Assembly (NCBI RefSeq): GCF_016654015.1
Contig: NZ_JAEPWM010000008.1
Coordinates: 62,001 to 126,000, forward strand
Length of the DNA: 64,000 nt
Reading direction: 5' to 3'
Origin: Ramlibacter ginsenosidimutans
Lineage (GTDB): Bacteria; Pseudomonadota; Gammaproteobacteria; Burkholderiales; Burkholderiaceae_C
In this document: positions 1 to 8,211 of the stretch, in pieces
Layout of the letters: every line of letters begins with the position of its first letter
How positions within the stretch are numbered: the stretch's first letter is position 1
Notes under the pieces: generated by a model
The model's database searches: none
The model's input: the letters and a program-made list of their open reading frames with translations, nothing else
Told to the model about the DNA's origin: nothing
Translations under genes and position numbers: made by a program

Positions 1-194
1 AATTATTCCGCCCGCGTGCAAGAGCCCACAAGGGGGGTGCCGCCTACTGCACACTTGCGCCGCGAAAAAAATTGGCTGCGTTCGCGCTTGTCAAAGGACA
101 AACATCAAGGCGGTCGCGCACAGGCAGCGCGGCGCGTGTGGGCGCACTGCAGGATGAGACCCCCGGAAGCAGTCGGCGCCGTTTCGGAAGCGCC

Positions 195-227
195 AAAAAA
201 AGAGCCCCGCGGCTTGCGCGGGGCTTT
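195..227 (-). terminator. Rho-independent terminator (minus strand)
   Basis: An 8-bp GC-rich stem (203-210 pairing with 218-225, extended by 211:217) with a short loop is followed, on the minus strand, by seven T residues (plus-strand A-run 195-201). This is a textbook intrinsic terminator for leftward transcription. It lies about 275 bases beyond the stop codon of the leftward gene ending at 504. On the plus strand only three T residues follow the stem, so it is weak in that direction. Confidence 0.85.
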
Positions 228-410
228 CCCCTCAATGGCCTCGCTTGCACTCGAGACCTTCCCCAACGACACCCTTGGCCGGCACCGAAGCGCCGAGTCC
301 CAGATTCCCCAAACTTGCTGGCTCCTGCTGCCTGCACTCCCCAACTTGTTTCGAGAAGTGTCCGTCAGCCGGTGCAGATCGCCAAGGCCGCTGGCGCCAC
401 CCGCAGCCAC

Positions 411-438
411 CGCTCGTCCCACCCATGGGTGGGGAGCG
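411..438. repeat. Inverted repeat / hairpin
   Basis: A perfect 16-bp palindrome (418-433, centred on CATG) is extended by a CGCTC/GAGCG pair at the ends with a two-base bulge. It sits 3' of the leftward gene ending at 504. It could be a transcript-end hairpin or a protein-binding palindrome. There is no T-run after it on either strand. Confidence 0.4.
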
Positions 439-503
439 TGAAGGAGTTGGCGTACGAGCGGGGAAAGCCCTGCCGCAGCGAGGCCTGGAGGGGCAGCGTG
501 GTT

Positions 504-1598
504 TCAGCCGCGTCGCTGCAGCAGGGTCAGCCGCTCTTCCGCCGACTGGCTGCCGTTGGTGGCGAGCACGCGCAGTTCGAACCGCAACCCGGGCGCAGGC
601 TGCACGCGCGGGTCCACGACGACGCTGAACCGACCGTTGCGGTCGGCCTGGACCGACTGGTCCGCGACCGTCTGCCGTGCGCCCATCGCGACGGCGTCCA
701 CCAGCACGCGCACGTTGGCGAAGGGCGCGGTGTGTCCTCGCACCGAGAGATCGCCGTCGGCGTCGATCACCGCGTTGTCCTGGTAGCTGGTGACCTGCAG
801 TGGCAGCGGGCCTGCCGCCGCGGGGCGCGCGTCGGCCTCCTCGCGCCGTTCCTGCACCACCCGCCCGCGGGATTCGAAGGCGATGCGGGCGTTCGCGTGT
901 TGTCCCTCGTGCTCCAGCGTGGCGACGGCCACGCGGAAGCCGTCCGGATCGTCGCGTCGCCTGACGGTGTAGCTGCCTTCGTAGAGCCCGGGCCGCGTCT
1001 CCACCAGGTCCACTCTCTGCACGACGCCCGGGATGTGGACCCAGGCGGAGGCGCCCGGGGCGCCGGTCAGGCGGAAGTGAAGTTCGCTGCCGGGCTCGAG
1101 TCCACGGACGGAGCGCATCACGAAGTGCTCGATCGCCAGGGACTGCTGGGGCGGTGCGTTGCCCATCGAGCGCGCCTGCTGGGGCGGTGCGCTGCCCATC
1201 GCGAGCGCCTGGAACCCGGGCGGAAAATTGAACTGCCGCGTGTACGTGTGTTCGCCGAACGCCAGGCGCGCGGTCATTCGCTGCATCGGATCGATGCGGT
1301 CGCCCTCGCGCACGACGTAGCTGCCGGTGTATTTCCCCGGTGCGTCCTGGTGCAGCGGCACGGTGACGCCGCCTTCGCCGAGCGAGAGGGTTGCGCTGCG
1401 GGCATCCGGCGTCGCCGAGACCTGCACGCGCAGCCTGGCGCCGGGTGCGAGGCCGGCATCCGAATTGATGGACATGGTGCCGATGGCGGGCTGCGCGGGC
1501 GCGGCGATTGCAGGCGTGGTGGTCGCGACGAAGCTCGCCGCGAGGGGGCCCAGCAGCAGCAGGGCCACGGCCGTGGAACGCAGTTTCGGGGCTGGCAT
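504..1598 (-). CDS. Signal-peptide protein with duplicated beta-rich repeats, unknown function
   Basis: Predicted exported protein of 364 residues; I do not recognise the family. A Sec-type signal peptide is visible (basic start, hydrophobic core about 9-20, AIA-A cleavage region about 30-34), which places the start at this ATG rather than at in-frame codons further upstream. The mature part contains two similar segments, about 45-125 and 165-245, each carrying a PG-x-Y-x-GSY-x-VR pattern, joined by a short duplicated PPQQ linker. A third beta-rich segment (about 265-355) follows. This suggests tandem Ig-like or similar sandwich domains acting in the periplasm or envelope. It lies 107 bases downstream of the small membrane-protein gene 1706-1990 on the same strand and is followed by a distal terminator at 195-227. 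Confidence 0.75.
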   Translation of the reverse strand: MPAPKLRSTAVALLLLGPLAASFVATTTPAIAAPAQPAIGTMSINSDAGLAPGARLRVQVSATPDARSATLSLGEGGVTVPLHQDAPGKYTGSYVVREGDRIDPMQRMTARLAFGEHTYTRQFNFPPGFQALAMGSAPPQQARSMGNAPPQQSLAIEHFVMRSVRGLEPGSELHFRLTGAPGASAWVHIPGVVQRVDLVETRPGLYEGSYTVRRRDDPDGFRVAVATLEHEGQHANARIAFESRGRVVQERREEADARPAAAGPLPLQVTSYQDNAVIDADGDLSVRGHTAPFANVRVLVDAVAMGARQTVADQSVQADRNGRFSVVVDPRVQPAPGLRFELRVLATNGSQSAEERLTLLQRRG

Positions 1599-1705
1599 GG
1601 TGACCTCGTCGGATGCAATACCAGCCAAGTTACGACCTGCACCTCGGCGGGCTTGTCGGGAGGCTGCCGCAGCGCGCGTGGGAAGGCGCTTGCGGCGAGG
1701 GTCAC

Positions 1706-1990
1706 TCAGCGCCGGGGCGGGTCCGCGTTGTGGCCAGGATTGCGATCCAGCGGGGGCATCTCGCTGGGGGAGCCGGCCTGGAAACCCGTGAGGCGGGTGT
1801 CCTCGCCCGCATCGCCGAAGAAGCGCTCCGCCGCTTCGCCGCGCGCGACCTGCACCCGGTACCACGCGAAGCCGGCCGCAGCGACGGCGACCAGGGCGAT
1901 GCCGCCCCAGGAATGCAGATACCAGGAGAGCGCCAGCACTCCCACTGCGGCGGCAACGGCGGCGAGGGCGAGGCGGTGGGCGGTCTTCAT
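1706..1990 (-). CDS. Small two-helix membrane protein, unknown function
   Basis: A 94-residue hypothetical protein. Residues about 6-24 and 27-45 are hydrophobic and probably form two transmembrane helices in a hairpin. The C-terminal half is hydrophilic, with an AERFFGDAGEDTRLTGF-like stretch followed by a Pro-rich tail, probably cytoplasmic. No catalytic motif is visible. It begins 24 bases after the BON-domain gene on the same strand and could be its operon partner. The envelope character of both neighbours suggests a membrane role, but that is inference. Confidence 0.6.
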   Translation of the reverse strand: MKTAHRLALAAVAAAVGVLALSWYLHSWGGIALVAVAAAGFAWYRVQVARGEAAERFFGDAGEDTRLTGFQAGSPSEMPPLDRNPGHNADPPRR

Positions 1991-2014
1991 GGCGGCAGGG
2001 GCAGCCGCCCGATG

Positions 2015-2506
2015 CTAGCCGCTCACGCTGCGCAGGGGAACAGGTTCGTGCAGACGGGTCGCCTCGCCCAGCGTGGCGTGCGCCGTTACGGCGTCGACCA
2101 GCCGGCGCACGCCCGGGATGCGCTGCACCTGTTCGAGCACGCCCTCGTGCTCCGCGGCCAGCACGCGGCCGCTGAGGCGCACCACGCCGTTGTCCACGCT
2201 GACGTGCAGCGCGCGCGGATGGCTCACCATGTGGTCCAGGGCAGCGCGGACGCGTTCGCGCAGTTCCGCGTCGCTGCGGGGGTCGCCATGGAGGCGGACC
2301 GAGGGCGCGCGGCGCGCGAAGCGGCCACGGCCGGCGCGGCGCTCCTGCGGGAAGCCGTCGCGCACCAGCGATGCCAGCAGCGCCCGCCGGCGGGCGCCGA
2401 GCTCCGGGTCCAGGTAGTACATCGCCAGCGCACCGGCGGCGGCCGCGCCGAGCGCGGACAGGGGCTTGTTCACTCCGTCCTCCGGGTCCTGGGTCGTGTC
2501 ATGCAT
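2015..2506 (-). CDS. BON-domain envelope protein
   Basis: A 163-residue protein. Residues about 14-32 are a hydrophobic Gly/Ala-rich segment ending in a MYYLDPELGARRRALL-type motif that is common at the start of membrane-anchored BON proteins. Residues about 80-145 form a BON domain: an ELRERVRAALD helix, a VSVDNGVVRLSGRV beta-hairpin and a final RRLVDAV strand. BON domains are thought to bind phospholipid or other envelope surfaces (as in OsmY and Kbp), often under stress. Its start overlaps the end of the upstream gene (2499-3002) by 8 bases, so the two are probably translationally coupled. Confidence 0.8.
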   Translation of the reverse strand: MHDTTQDPEDGVNKPLSALGAAAAGALAMYYLDPELGARRRALLASLVRDGFPQERRAGRGRFARRAPSVRLHGDPRSDAELRERVRAALDHMVSHPRALHVSVDNGVVRLSGRVLAAEHEGVLEQVQRIPGVRRLVDAVTAHATLGEATRLHEPVPLRSVSG

Positions 2507-3002
2507 AGGTGGTGTCGTGTTGCGGCGGCGTGGGGGCGGGCGCGATGCGCAGGCGCGCGACCTGCTCCAGCCGGGCCAGCAAGGCCTGCAGCGCGAACCG
2601 GTGCTGGCGCCACAAGGCCAGGAAGCGCTTGTCGTGGTCCGATTCGAGCCAGTGTTCGGGATCGCGCAGCCAGAGCTGCTGCTGCATGCTCAGGAAATTG
2701 ATCAGCCGGTTGTGCACGCCCAGCAGTTCGGCCATGTCACCCGCCAGTTCCGGGAACCAGGCGAGCCGGATGGTGCAGGCGGCATCGAGTGCAGCAGCGG
2801 CCTCCGGACCTTCGCCCGAGAACACGGCGGCGAGACGCTGGGAGCAGACCCACTGCGAATAGCGTTCCAGCGCGTGCAGCAGGCGCTCGGCCTGCTCGGC
2901 GCGCAGGTCCGTGCGGCGCTGATGCCGCGCGAGCGCCCAGCTCAGGACTCCCACGGCGAGGAGGGCAGGGGGCAGCCAGGTGAGGTACGTCGTCGTGTCC
3001 AT
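2499..3002 (-). CDS. Hypothetical protein with N-terminal membrane anchor
   Basis: A 167-residue protein of unknown function. Residues about 5-24 form a single hydrophobic helix followed by a basic segment (RHQRRTDLR), which suggests an N-terminal anchor with the remainder cytoplasmic. The rest is helical and rich in Leu, Arg, Gln and Trp. I chose the ATG that puts the hydrophobic segment at the N-terminus; a longer in-frame reading to 3206 adds a low-complexity Arg/Ala-rich stretch unlikely to be translated. It overlaps the BON-domain gene by 8 bases. It reads like a conserved Burkholderiales hypothetical. Confidence 0.65.
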   Translation of the reverse strand: MDTTTYLTWLPPALLAVGVLSWALARHQRRTDLRAEQAERLLHALERYSQWVCSQRLAAVFSGEGPEAAAALDAACTIRLAWFPELAGDMAELLGVHNRLINFLSMQQQLWLRDPEHWLESDHDKRFLALWRQHRFALQALLARLEQVARLRIAPAPTPPQHDTTYA

Positions 3003-3207
3003 GCGTTTCGTTGAGGCAGCGCGCCGGCGGGGTGGCACTTGTGCGTCCTGGCCCGTCGTTGCCGGTGCTGTGCCCGACCGGGCCGCGGCACCTGCGCGCG
3101 GTCCAATGCGTGCAAATGTTTCCGATAGTTTGCGAATGTGCACGGCGGCGTCCTGTCGGACATGCGCCGCGGCCGCTGTAGGCGGCGGCCCATTCGCGCG
3201 CGACAAC

Positions 3208-3597
3208 TCAGAACAGCAGGTCGCGCACTCGGCGCCGCGCCGGGCTGCGCTGCGGCGCGAATTCTCGCGCGCGCTCGCGCCAGCGCGTCGCGAGCCGCGC
3301 GAAGCGCTCGCGGCAGCCGGGCTCGAAACAGTCCTGGCTGGCGAGGGTGTCGAGGTTGCGAGAGATCCGCTGGGCCAGCAGGTAGCGGTGTGCGGGCGCG
3401 GGCACCTGCATGAATGCCGTCATGAGGGCCAGCGTTGCCGTCCACAGTGCGCGGACGGCCGCTGTGAGTCGCAAGCGTTCGCCGGCCTCTGATGCAGATC
3501 GAGGCGGCACCAAGTCAAACGCCGGCGGAGAGCAAGCTCCGGCCGGCGTTGGGTGGAATCGGGCCGGCTCGGCGGCTGCGGTCTGTGCGGGTGGCAT
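3208..3597 (-). CDS. Small hypothetical protein
   Basis: A 129-residue protein with no recognised domain. The N-terminal 40 residues are Pro/Ala-rich. Residues about 44-66 (an LTAAVRALWTATLALMTAFMQ-like stretch) form one amphipathic or hydrophobic helix. The middle part, with HRYLLAQRISRN, DCFEPGC and FARLATRWRERA segments, has two nearby Cys residues (about 88 and 93). It lies in the same direction as the small genes around it but is separated from them by 205 bases downstream and 83 upstream. The segment composition is protein-like and consistent with a Comamonadaceae lineage gene. Confidence 0.55.
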   Translation of the reverse strand: MPPAQTAAAEPARFHPTPAGACSPPAFDLVPPRSASEAGERLRLTAAVRALWTATLALMTAFMQVPAPAHRYLLAQRISRNLDTLASQDCFEPGCRERFARLATRWRERAREFAPQRSPARRRVRDLLF

Positions 3598-3680
3598 GAA
3601 GCCATCCTGCGAGCCGCGCCGGAGCCGTCCTGTGGGCGTGCTGGCACAGCGGTGGACCGCTGCGTCCTACGCCGAGCGGC

Positions 3681-3908
3681 TCAGGCGCGCGGGGCTTCGC
3701 TGCTGCTGACGCGGGCGTGGCGCTTCTTGCCGGCGGCGCGCGCTTCTTCGCTGGTGAACTCGTGCGCGTGGCCGCTCTGGTGGGCGGCGCGGCCGCCCAG
3801 GCTGGCGATTTCACGCTGGCGCTGCGGGTCCATTGCAGCGAAACCGCGCAGGGACTTCTTGGTTGCGGTCTTGACGTTGTCGGTGTCGTGAGCGGTTTGG
3901 GAATCCAT
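3681..3908 (-). CDS. KGG-repeat general stress protein
   Basis: A 75-residue, very hydrophilic protein with the KGG/con-10-type pattern: RGFAAMDPQRQREIASLGGRA (about 21-41) followed by a second EFTSEEARAAGKKRHA-type half repeat (about 50-66). Proteins of this family (stress-induced YciG-like proteins) are small, probably disordered and often produced in stationary phase or under general stress. The gene is monocistronic, divergent from the histidine kinase gene across a 217-base gap that must hold both promoters. I could not pick a clear promoter there. Confidence 0.85.
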   Translation of the reverse strand: MDSQTAHDTDNVKTATKKSLRGFAAMDPQRQREIASLGGRAAHQSGHAHEFTSEEARAAGKKRHARVSSSEAPRA

Positions 3909-4125
3909 GGGGGTCCTCGTCTAGGTTGGTCTGCGAACTTGGGCAGGCGCCCGGTGTCCAGGGTGTGCGCTGCCGGCTCGTGGCGTCAGGTCAACGCAAC
4001 GGCAGAGTCTGTTCGCATTGCGCAGAGGGTCTTGTAGGACGATGCCTCTAGCTATGTCGGCGTGCTCCTTCGCACCTGCGGGGTGCGCCGGAAGTCGTTC
4101 TGCCCTTCCCCCTTAGACTCGCGCC

Positions 4126-5541
4126 ATGAAATCGGAGACCTTTCCCCCCGCCTCGCCGTCGGCGGAGGCGCACTGGGTGGAGGGCGAGTTGGTGCGCAGC
4201 CTGCTGCGGACGCAACGCAATGCGCAGACGCTGGGACTGCTGCTGATGGCGGTGATCGTCGGCGTGCTGTGGGGCGACGTCTCGCCGGTGCCGCTGGCTG
4301 CCTGGGCGCTGCTCGGAGTGGTGGTCGCAGGCTGGCGCCTCTGGATCCTGCGTCGCTACGAACACGAGGTGATGGACCAGGGGACAGAGGAAATCCTCGC
4401 CTTCTTCCGCCGCTACCGGCTGGTGTGGCCCGCCTCCGCGCTCGTGTGGGGCTTGACGACGATGCTCTATTTCGACCGCTCGTCGCTCGCCGACCAGTTC
4501 ATCTGCTGGCTCGCGATGGCAGGCCTCGCCATGCTGTCCATCAACAGCCTCTCCAGCCAGCTCGCCACCATGCGCGCGTCGCTGGACACGATGGCGGCTG
4601 CGGCGCTCGCGGTCATGGGCTGGCGCATGGTGGTGCAACTGCGGCTGCAAGGTCCTTCCTACCATTGGTGGCTGGTCGCCCTGCTGCTGGTGTTCTGGCA
4701 GGTGCTGCGGCACTCGGGCCAGCAACTGCACGAGACGCACAGACGCAACTTCGAGCTGCAGTTCCGCAATGCGCAACTGATCGACTCGCTCACGCGCCAG
4801 ACCCAGGCCGCGCTCGATGCCGTGGAGATCAAGAACCGCTTCCTCGCCAGCGCGGCGCATGACATCCGGCAACCGGTGCACGCGCTGGGGCTCTACGCGG
4901 GCTGGCTAGGGACCGAGCCGGAACTGGTGCACGAACTCGCGCCCAAGATCGTGGAGTCGACCAAGGCCGTGAACCAGCTGTTCGACTCGCTGTTCGACCT
5001 GGCGCGGCTCGACTCCGGCAAGATCCGCCTGAACGTGGAGAGCGTGGACGTGTCCAAGCTGCTGCGCGACCTCGAAGTGCAGTACCGGCCGCTGTGCGAG
5101 GCCAAGGGCCTGCAGTTCCGCCTGCACCTGTGTCCCGGCACCGCGGTGTCGGACCCGATCCTGCTGCAGCGGATCCTGGGCAACCTGATCTCGAACGCGG
5201 TGAAGTACACGCAGGAAGGCGGCATCCTGGTCGCGTCGCGCTGCGAGGGGAACATCCTGCGCGTCGAGATCTGGGACACCGGCCTGGGCATTGCCGCCGT
5301 GCACCAGCGCGAGATCTTCCGCGAGTTCTACAAGGTGCCCACGCATGCGGGCACATCCGAGGGCTTCGGCCTGGGGCTCTACATCGTGGCGCGCCTGACG
5401 CACATCCTGGGCCACCCGCTCACGCTGCAGTCCCGCGTGGGCCGCGGGACGGTGTTCCGGCTGCGCCTGCTGCCCACCGATGCGCGCGCGGCGCAGGAGC
5501 GCTCGGTCCGCTCACTGGAGCAGATGGTGCCCGGGCGCTGA
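4126..5541 (+). CDS. Membrane sensor histidine kinase
   Basis: A 471-residue histidine kinase. Residues about 34-195 contain roughly six hydrophobic helices forming an integral membrane input domain with little periplasmic sequence. A linker (200-235) leads to the dimerisation helix with the H-box ASAAHDIRQPVHAL (phospho-acceptor His245). The catalytic ATPase domain has the N-box around Asn353/Asn357, G1 DTGLGI at 384-389 and G2 GFGLGL at 413-418, all intact. The HDIRQPVHAL variant is typical of kinases that work with NarL-type regulators, and such a regulator is encoded convergently immediately downstream (5558-6151). The pairing is inferred from this context; the signal is unknown. Confidence 0.88.
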   Translation: MKSETFPPASPSAEAHWVEGELVRSLLRTQRNAQTLGLLLMAVIVGVLWGDVSPVPLAAWALLGVVVAGWRLWILRRYEHEVMDQGTEEILAFFRRYRLVWPASALVWGLTTMLYFDRSSLADQFICWLAMAGLAMLSINSLSSQLATMRASLDTMAAAALAVMGWRMVVQLRLQGPSYHWWLVALLLVFWQVLRHSGQQLHETHRRNFELQFRNAQLIDSLTRQTQAALDAVEIKNRFLASAAHDIRQPVHALGLYAGWLGTEPELVHELAPKIVESTKAVNQLFDSLFDLARLDSGKIRLNVESVDVSKLLRDLEVQYRPLCEAKGLQFRLHLCPGTAVSDPILLQRILGNLISNAVKYTQEGGILVASRCEGNILRVEIWDTGLGIAAVHQREIFREFYKVPTHAGTSEGFGLGLYIVARLTHILGHPLTLQSRVGRGTVFRLRLLPTDARAAQERSVRSLEQMVPGR

Positions 5542-5557
5542 GGCCCGCAGGCGATGC

Positions 5558-6151
5558 TCACACGCCCAGCAGGCCGTGCGTGCGCGCGTAGTGGATCGTC
5601 TGCGTGCGGCTCTTCACGCCGAGGCGGCGGAACAGGCGCCAGAGGTGCACCTTCACCGTGTGCTCGCTGATGCCCAGTTCGTCCGCGATCTCGCGGTTGG
5701 ACAGGCCCCGATCGAGCATCACGATCAACTGCTTCTGGCGCTTCGACAGCTTGTTGTCGGTGGGCGCCAGTTCCTCGAACTGCCCGTCGGCGGACAGCAG
5801 CGCGCGCAGCGCGTTGCCGATCTCCTGGGCGCCGGAGGACTTCTCGATGTAGATGTCCGCGCCGGATTCGATGCACGCTTCCTCCGCGTCGGCCGCCGGC
5901 GATGCGGACAGCACCGCCAGAGGCGTCTCGGGAAAGCGCTTCTTCAGTTCGTGCACGCCGGACGTGCCGGTGGTGTCGGGGAGCTTGAGGTCGAGGGTGA
6001 TGAGGTCGGGTGCGCCGCGCTGTCGCACGGCGGCCTCGATGCCGCCGAGCCGCTCGAGCTCGACGACCTCTGCGCCCGGACGGATGCGGCGCAGCAGCAT
6101 CACGACGGCCTCACGCATGAGCGGATGGTCGTCGATGACGTAGAGAGTCAT
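5558..6151 (-). CDS. NarL/FixJ-family response regulator
   Basis: A 197-residue two-domain regulator. The receiver domain (1-120) has the acidic pair Asp7/Asp8, phospho-acceptor Asp54 in TLDLKLPD and Lys104. The C-terminal LuxR-type helix-turn-helix (about 133-192) contains LSNREIADELGISEHTVKVHL. It is probably the partner of the convergent histidine kinase at 4126-5541, since both are otherwise without a partner here and the two genes end 16 bases apart. It should act as a DNA-binding transcription regulator; targets are unknown. Confidence 0.88.
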   Translation of the reverse strand: MTLYVIDDHPLMREAVVMLLRRIRPGAEVVELERLGGIEAAVRQRGAPDLITLDLKLPDTTGTSGVHELKKRFPETPLAVLSASPAADAEEACIESGADIYIEKSSGAQEIGNALRALLSADGQFEELAPTDNKLSKRQKQLIVMLDRGLSNREIADELGISEHTVKVHLWRLFRRLGVKSRTQTIHYARTHGLLGV

Positions 6152-6216
6152 AAATTGCGAGGCTTTTCTTGGGAAACGACAGACAAGGATAGCGCGTTCG
6201 CCGGGACACGTCCGTG

Positions 6217-7515
6217 CTAAATGCTTTGGTTTTCAGAACGGGTGAGGTCTTTCAGCGCCGCGATCACCTGTTCGGGCGGCACGCCCTCGGGCGTTTGCGC
6301 GTCCTGCGGCAGCGCCAGCGCGGACTTCATCGCGGCGATGCTTTGTCCCGCCTCCTTGGGCGAGGCGAAGCCGCGGCTTTGCAGCAGCAGCCGGCCCTGC
6401 GCATCGACGAACTTGAAATAGAAGAGCCCGTCGGATTCGCGGTACTGCTTGAAACTCGGCAAGCTGGCCTTCGCCTTGTCCTTCTTCGCCGCCCCGGCGA
6501 TGCTCGCGAGGTTGCGCAGTCCGACGGCTTCGCGCAGTTCGCGCATCAGCGGCGTCGCCCGCGCGCGCGCCTTCGCCGCGCCGGCCTGCAGGATGCGCTC
6601 GAGTTCCTCCGGATGCGCCACGAGGTGTTCGTACTTCGCGCGCATCGGAGCGATCTCGGCATCGATGCGCTCGAACAGCATCTGCTTCGCATCGGCCCAG
6701 GAGATGCCGGCCGCGTACAGCTGGCGCAGCTTCTGCGTCTCCTCGGGCGAGGCGAAAGCCTGGTAAATCTGGAACAGCGCCGAGCCTTCCGTGTCCTTGG
6801 GCTCGCCCGGTGCGCGCGAGTCGGTCACGATCGAGAAGATCTGCTTGCGCACGTGCTCGCGCGGCGCGAACAGGCCGATCACGTTGTCGTAGCTCTTGCT
6901 CATCTTGCGGCCGTCGAGGCCGGGCAGCAGCGCCACCGCGTCGTCCACCTGCGCTTCGGGCAGCACGAGGTGCTCGCCGTACAGGTGGTTGAAGCTTTGT
7001 GCCATGTCGCGCGCCATCTCCAGGTGCTGGATCTGATCGCGGCCCACCGGGACCTTGTGCGCCTTGAACATGAGGATGTCCGCGCCCATCAGCACCGGGT
7101 ACATGAACAGGCCCATGGTCACGTCCGCGTCCGGGTCGACGCCCGCGGCCGCGTTCTTGTCCACCTGCGCCTTGTAGGCGTGGGCCCGATTGAGCACGCC
7201 CTTGCCGGTCACGCAGGTGAGCAGCCAGGTGAGCTCGGTGATCTCGGGGATGTCCGACTGGCGATAGAAGAACACCTGCTCCGGGTCCAGGCCCGCAGCC
7301 AGCCAGCAGGCAGCGATCTCCAGCGTGGAGCGCTGGATGCGCGCGGGCTCGTCGCACTTGATCAGCGCGTGGTAGTCCGCCAGGAAGTAGAAGTTCTCGG
7401 TGCCGCTGCGGCGGCTGGCCTGCACGGCCGGCCGGATGGCCCCGACGTAGTTGCCCAGGTGGGGCGTGCCGGTGGTGGTGATGCCGGTGAGGAAGCGGAC
7501 GACAGGGGCGCTCAT
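6217..7515 (-). CDS. trpS: Tryptophan--tRNA ligase
   Basis: Charges tRNA-Trp with tryptophan (class Ic synthetase, cytoplasm). The protein has 432 residues. The HIGH-equivalent PHLGN is at 18-22 in GTPHLGNYVGA, and the KMSKS loop is perfect at 204-208 (GRKMSKSYDN). It is longer than the 334-residue enterobacterial enzyme because of a C-terminal extension of roughly 80-100 residues (about 345-432), as in other betaproteobacterial and xanthomonad TrpS proteins. The ATG at 7515 begins MSAPVVRFLTG right at the conserved fold; the reading frame runs on upstream without a stop but overlaps the protease gene. It is last in the minus-strand run that starts at 10601. Confidence 0.95.
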   Translation of the reverse strand: MSAPVVRFLTGITTTGTPHLGNYVGAIRPAVQASRRSGTENFYFLADYHALIKCDEPARIQRSTLEIAACWLAAGLDPEQVFFYRQSDIPEITELTWLLTCVTGKGVLNRAHAYKAQVDKNAAAGVDPDADVTMGLFMYPVLMGADILMFKAHKVPVGRDQIQHLEMARDMAQSFNHLYGEHLVLPEAQVDDAVALLPGLDGRKMSKSYDNVIGLFAPREHVRKQIFSIVTDSRAPGEPKDTEGSALFQIYQAFASPEETQKLRQLYAAGISWADAKQMLFERIDAEIAPMRAKYEHLVAHPEELERILQAGAAKARARATPLMRELREAVGLRNLASIAGAAKKDKAKASLPSFKQYRESDGLFYFKFVDAQGRLLLQSRGFASPKEAGQSIAAMKSALALPQDAQTPEGVPPEQVIAALKDLTRSENQSI

Positions 7516-7520
7516 GCGTG

Positions 7521-8189
7521 TCAGGACAACAGGAAATTCAGGGGGGTGAGGAGCAGGTCGAGGATGCGGTAGCCGACCGAGATCAGCGGCCGCAGCCAGA
7601 ACGTGCTCACGACGCCGGCGACCACGAGGGCCATCACGATGAAGAAGCCCCAGGGCTCGACGCGCGAGAAGGCGATCGCCTGCCGCGGCGGCAGCAGGCC
7701 GGTGAGCACGCGGCCGCCATCGAGCGGAGGCAGTGGGAACAGGTTGAACGCCCACATCACGAGGTTGACCAGCACGCCGGCCTTCGCCATCTCCAGGAAG
7801 AAGCGCTCGGTGAGGCCGAAGCCCACGAGCACGGTGAACACGACGGCCCACAGGATCGCCTGGATGAAGTTCGAGACCGGCCCCGCGAGCGCGACCCACA
7901 CGCTGTCCCGCTTGGGGTGGCGCAGGCGCCCGAAGTTCACCGGCACCGGCTTGGCATACCCGAACAGGAAAGCCCCGTGCGTGGCGAAGTACAGCATCAG
8001 CGGCATGAGGATGGTGCCGACCGGGTCGATGTGCTTGATCGGGTTCAGCGTCACGCGTCCCAACGCCGCCGCCGTGTTGTCGCCGAAGTGGCGGGCGACG
8101 TAGCCGTGCGCCGCCTCATGGATGGTGATCGCGAACAGCACCGGCAGCGCGAAGATCAGGACCGTCTGGATCAGGTTGTTGGATTCCAC
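7521..8189 (-). CDS. Site-2 protease family (M50) membrane metalloprotease
   Basis: A 222-residue intramembrane zinc metalloprotease. The zinc motif HEAAH is at 24-28 inside the first hydrophobic helix. The second metal-ligand motif, NLFPLPPLDGGR, supplies Asp157. Five or six hydrophobic helices span the protein. It lacks a PDZ domain, so it belongs to the compact YwhC/Rip3-like group rather than RseP. The start is a GTG; a nearby ATG is out of frame. It sits 5 bases before trpS, an arrangement common in Burkholderiales, but the substrate is not known. Confidence 0.88.
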   Translation of the reverse strand: MESNNLIQTVLIFALPVLFAITIHEAAHGYVARHFGDNTAAALGRVTLNPIKHIDPVGTILMPLMLYFATHGAFLFGYAKPVPVNFGRLRHPKRDSVWVALAGPVSNFIQAILWAVVFTVLVGFGLTERFFLEMAKAGVLVNLVMWAFNLFPLPPLDGGRVLTGLLPPRQAIAFSRVEPWGFFIVMALVVAGVVSTFWLRPLISVGYRILDLLLTPLNFLLS

Positions 8190-8211
8190 CGGGCCATTGT
8201 CTCAGACGGCT

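Larger units (their letters stand above)
1..503. other. Intergenic region without a convincing gene
   Basis: No protein family is recognisable on either strand. Several frames stay open because of the high GC content, but they run straight through the terminator hairpin at 195-227 and have no family-like composition. The stretch holds that minus-strand terminator and an inverted repeat at 411-438. The minus strand between the stop of the neighbouring gene (504) and the terminator is about 275 bases long, so a long 3' UTR or a small RNA is possible but not shown. Confidence 0.5.

Noticed and set aside
16-441. Long open frame on the plus strand at the left edge
   Set aside because: It runs through the terminator hairpin, has no family-like sequence, no ribosome-binding site and codon usage like non-coding high-GC DNA.
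72-2018. Plus-strand 648-codon open frame
   Set aside because: It is the antisense of the exported-protein gene and neighbours; Arg/His/Gly-rich composition is typical of shadow frames.
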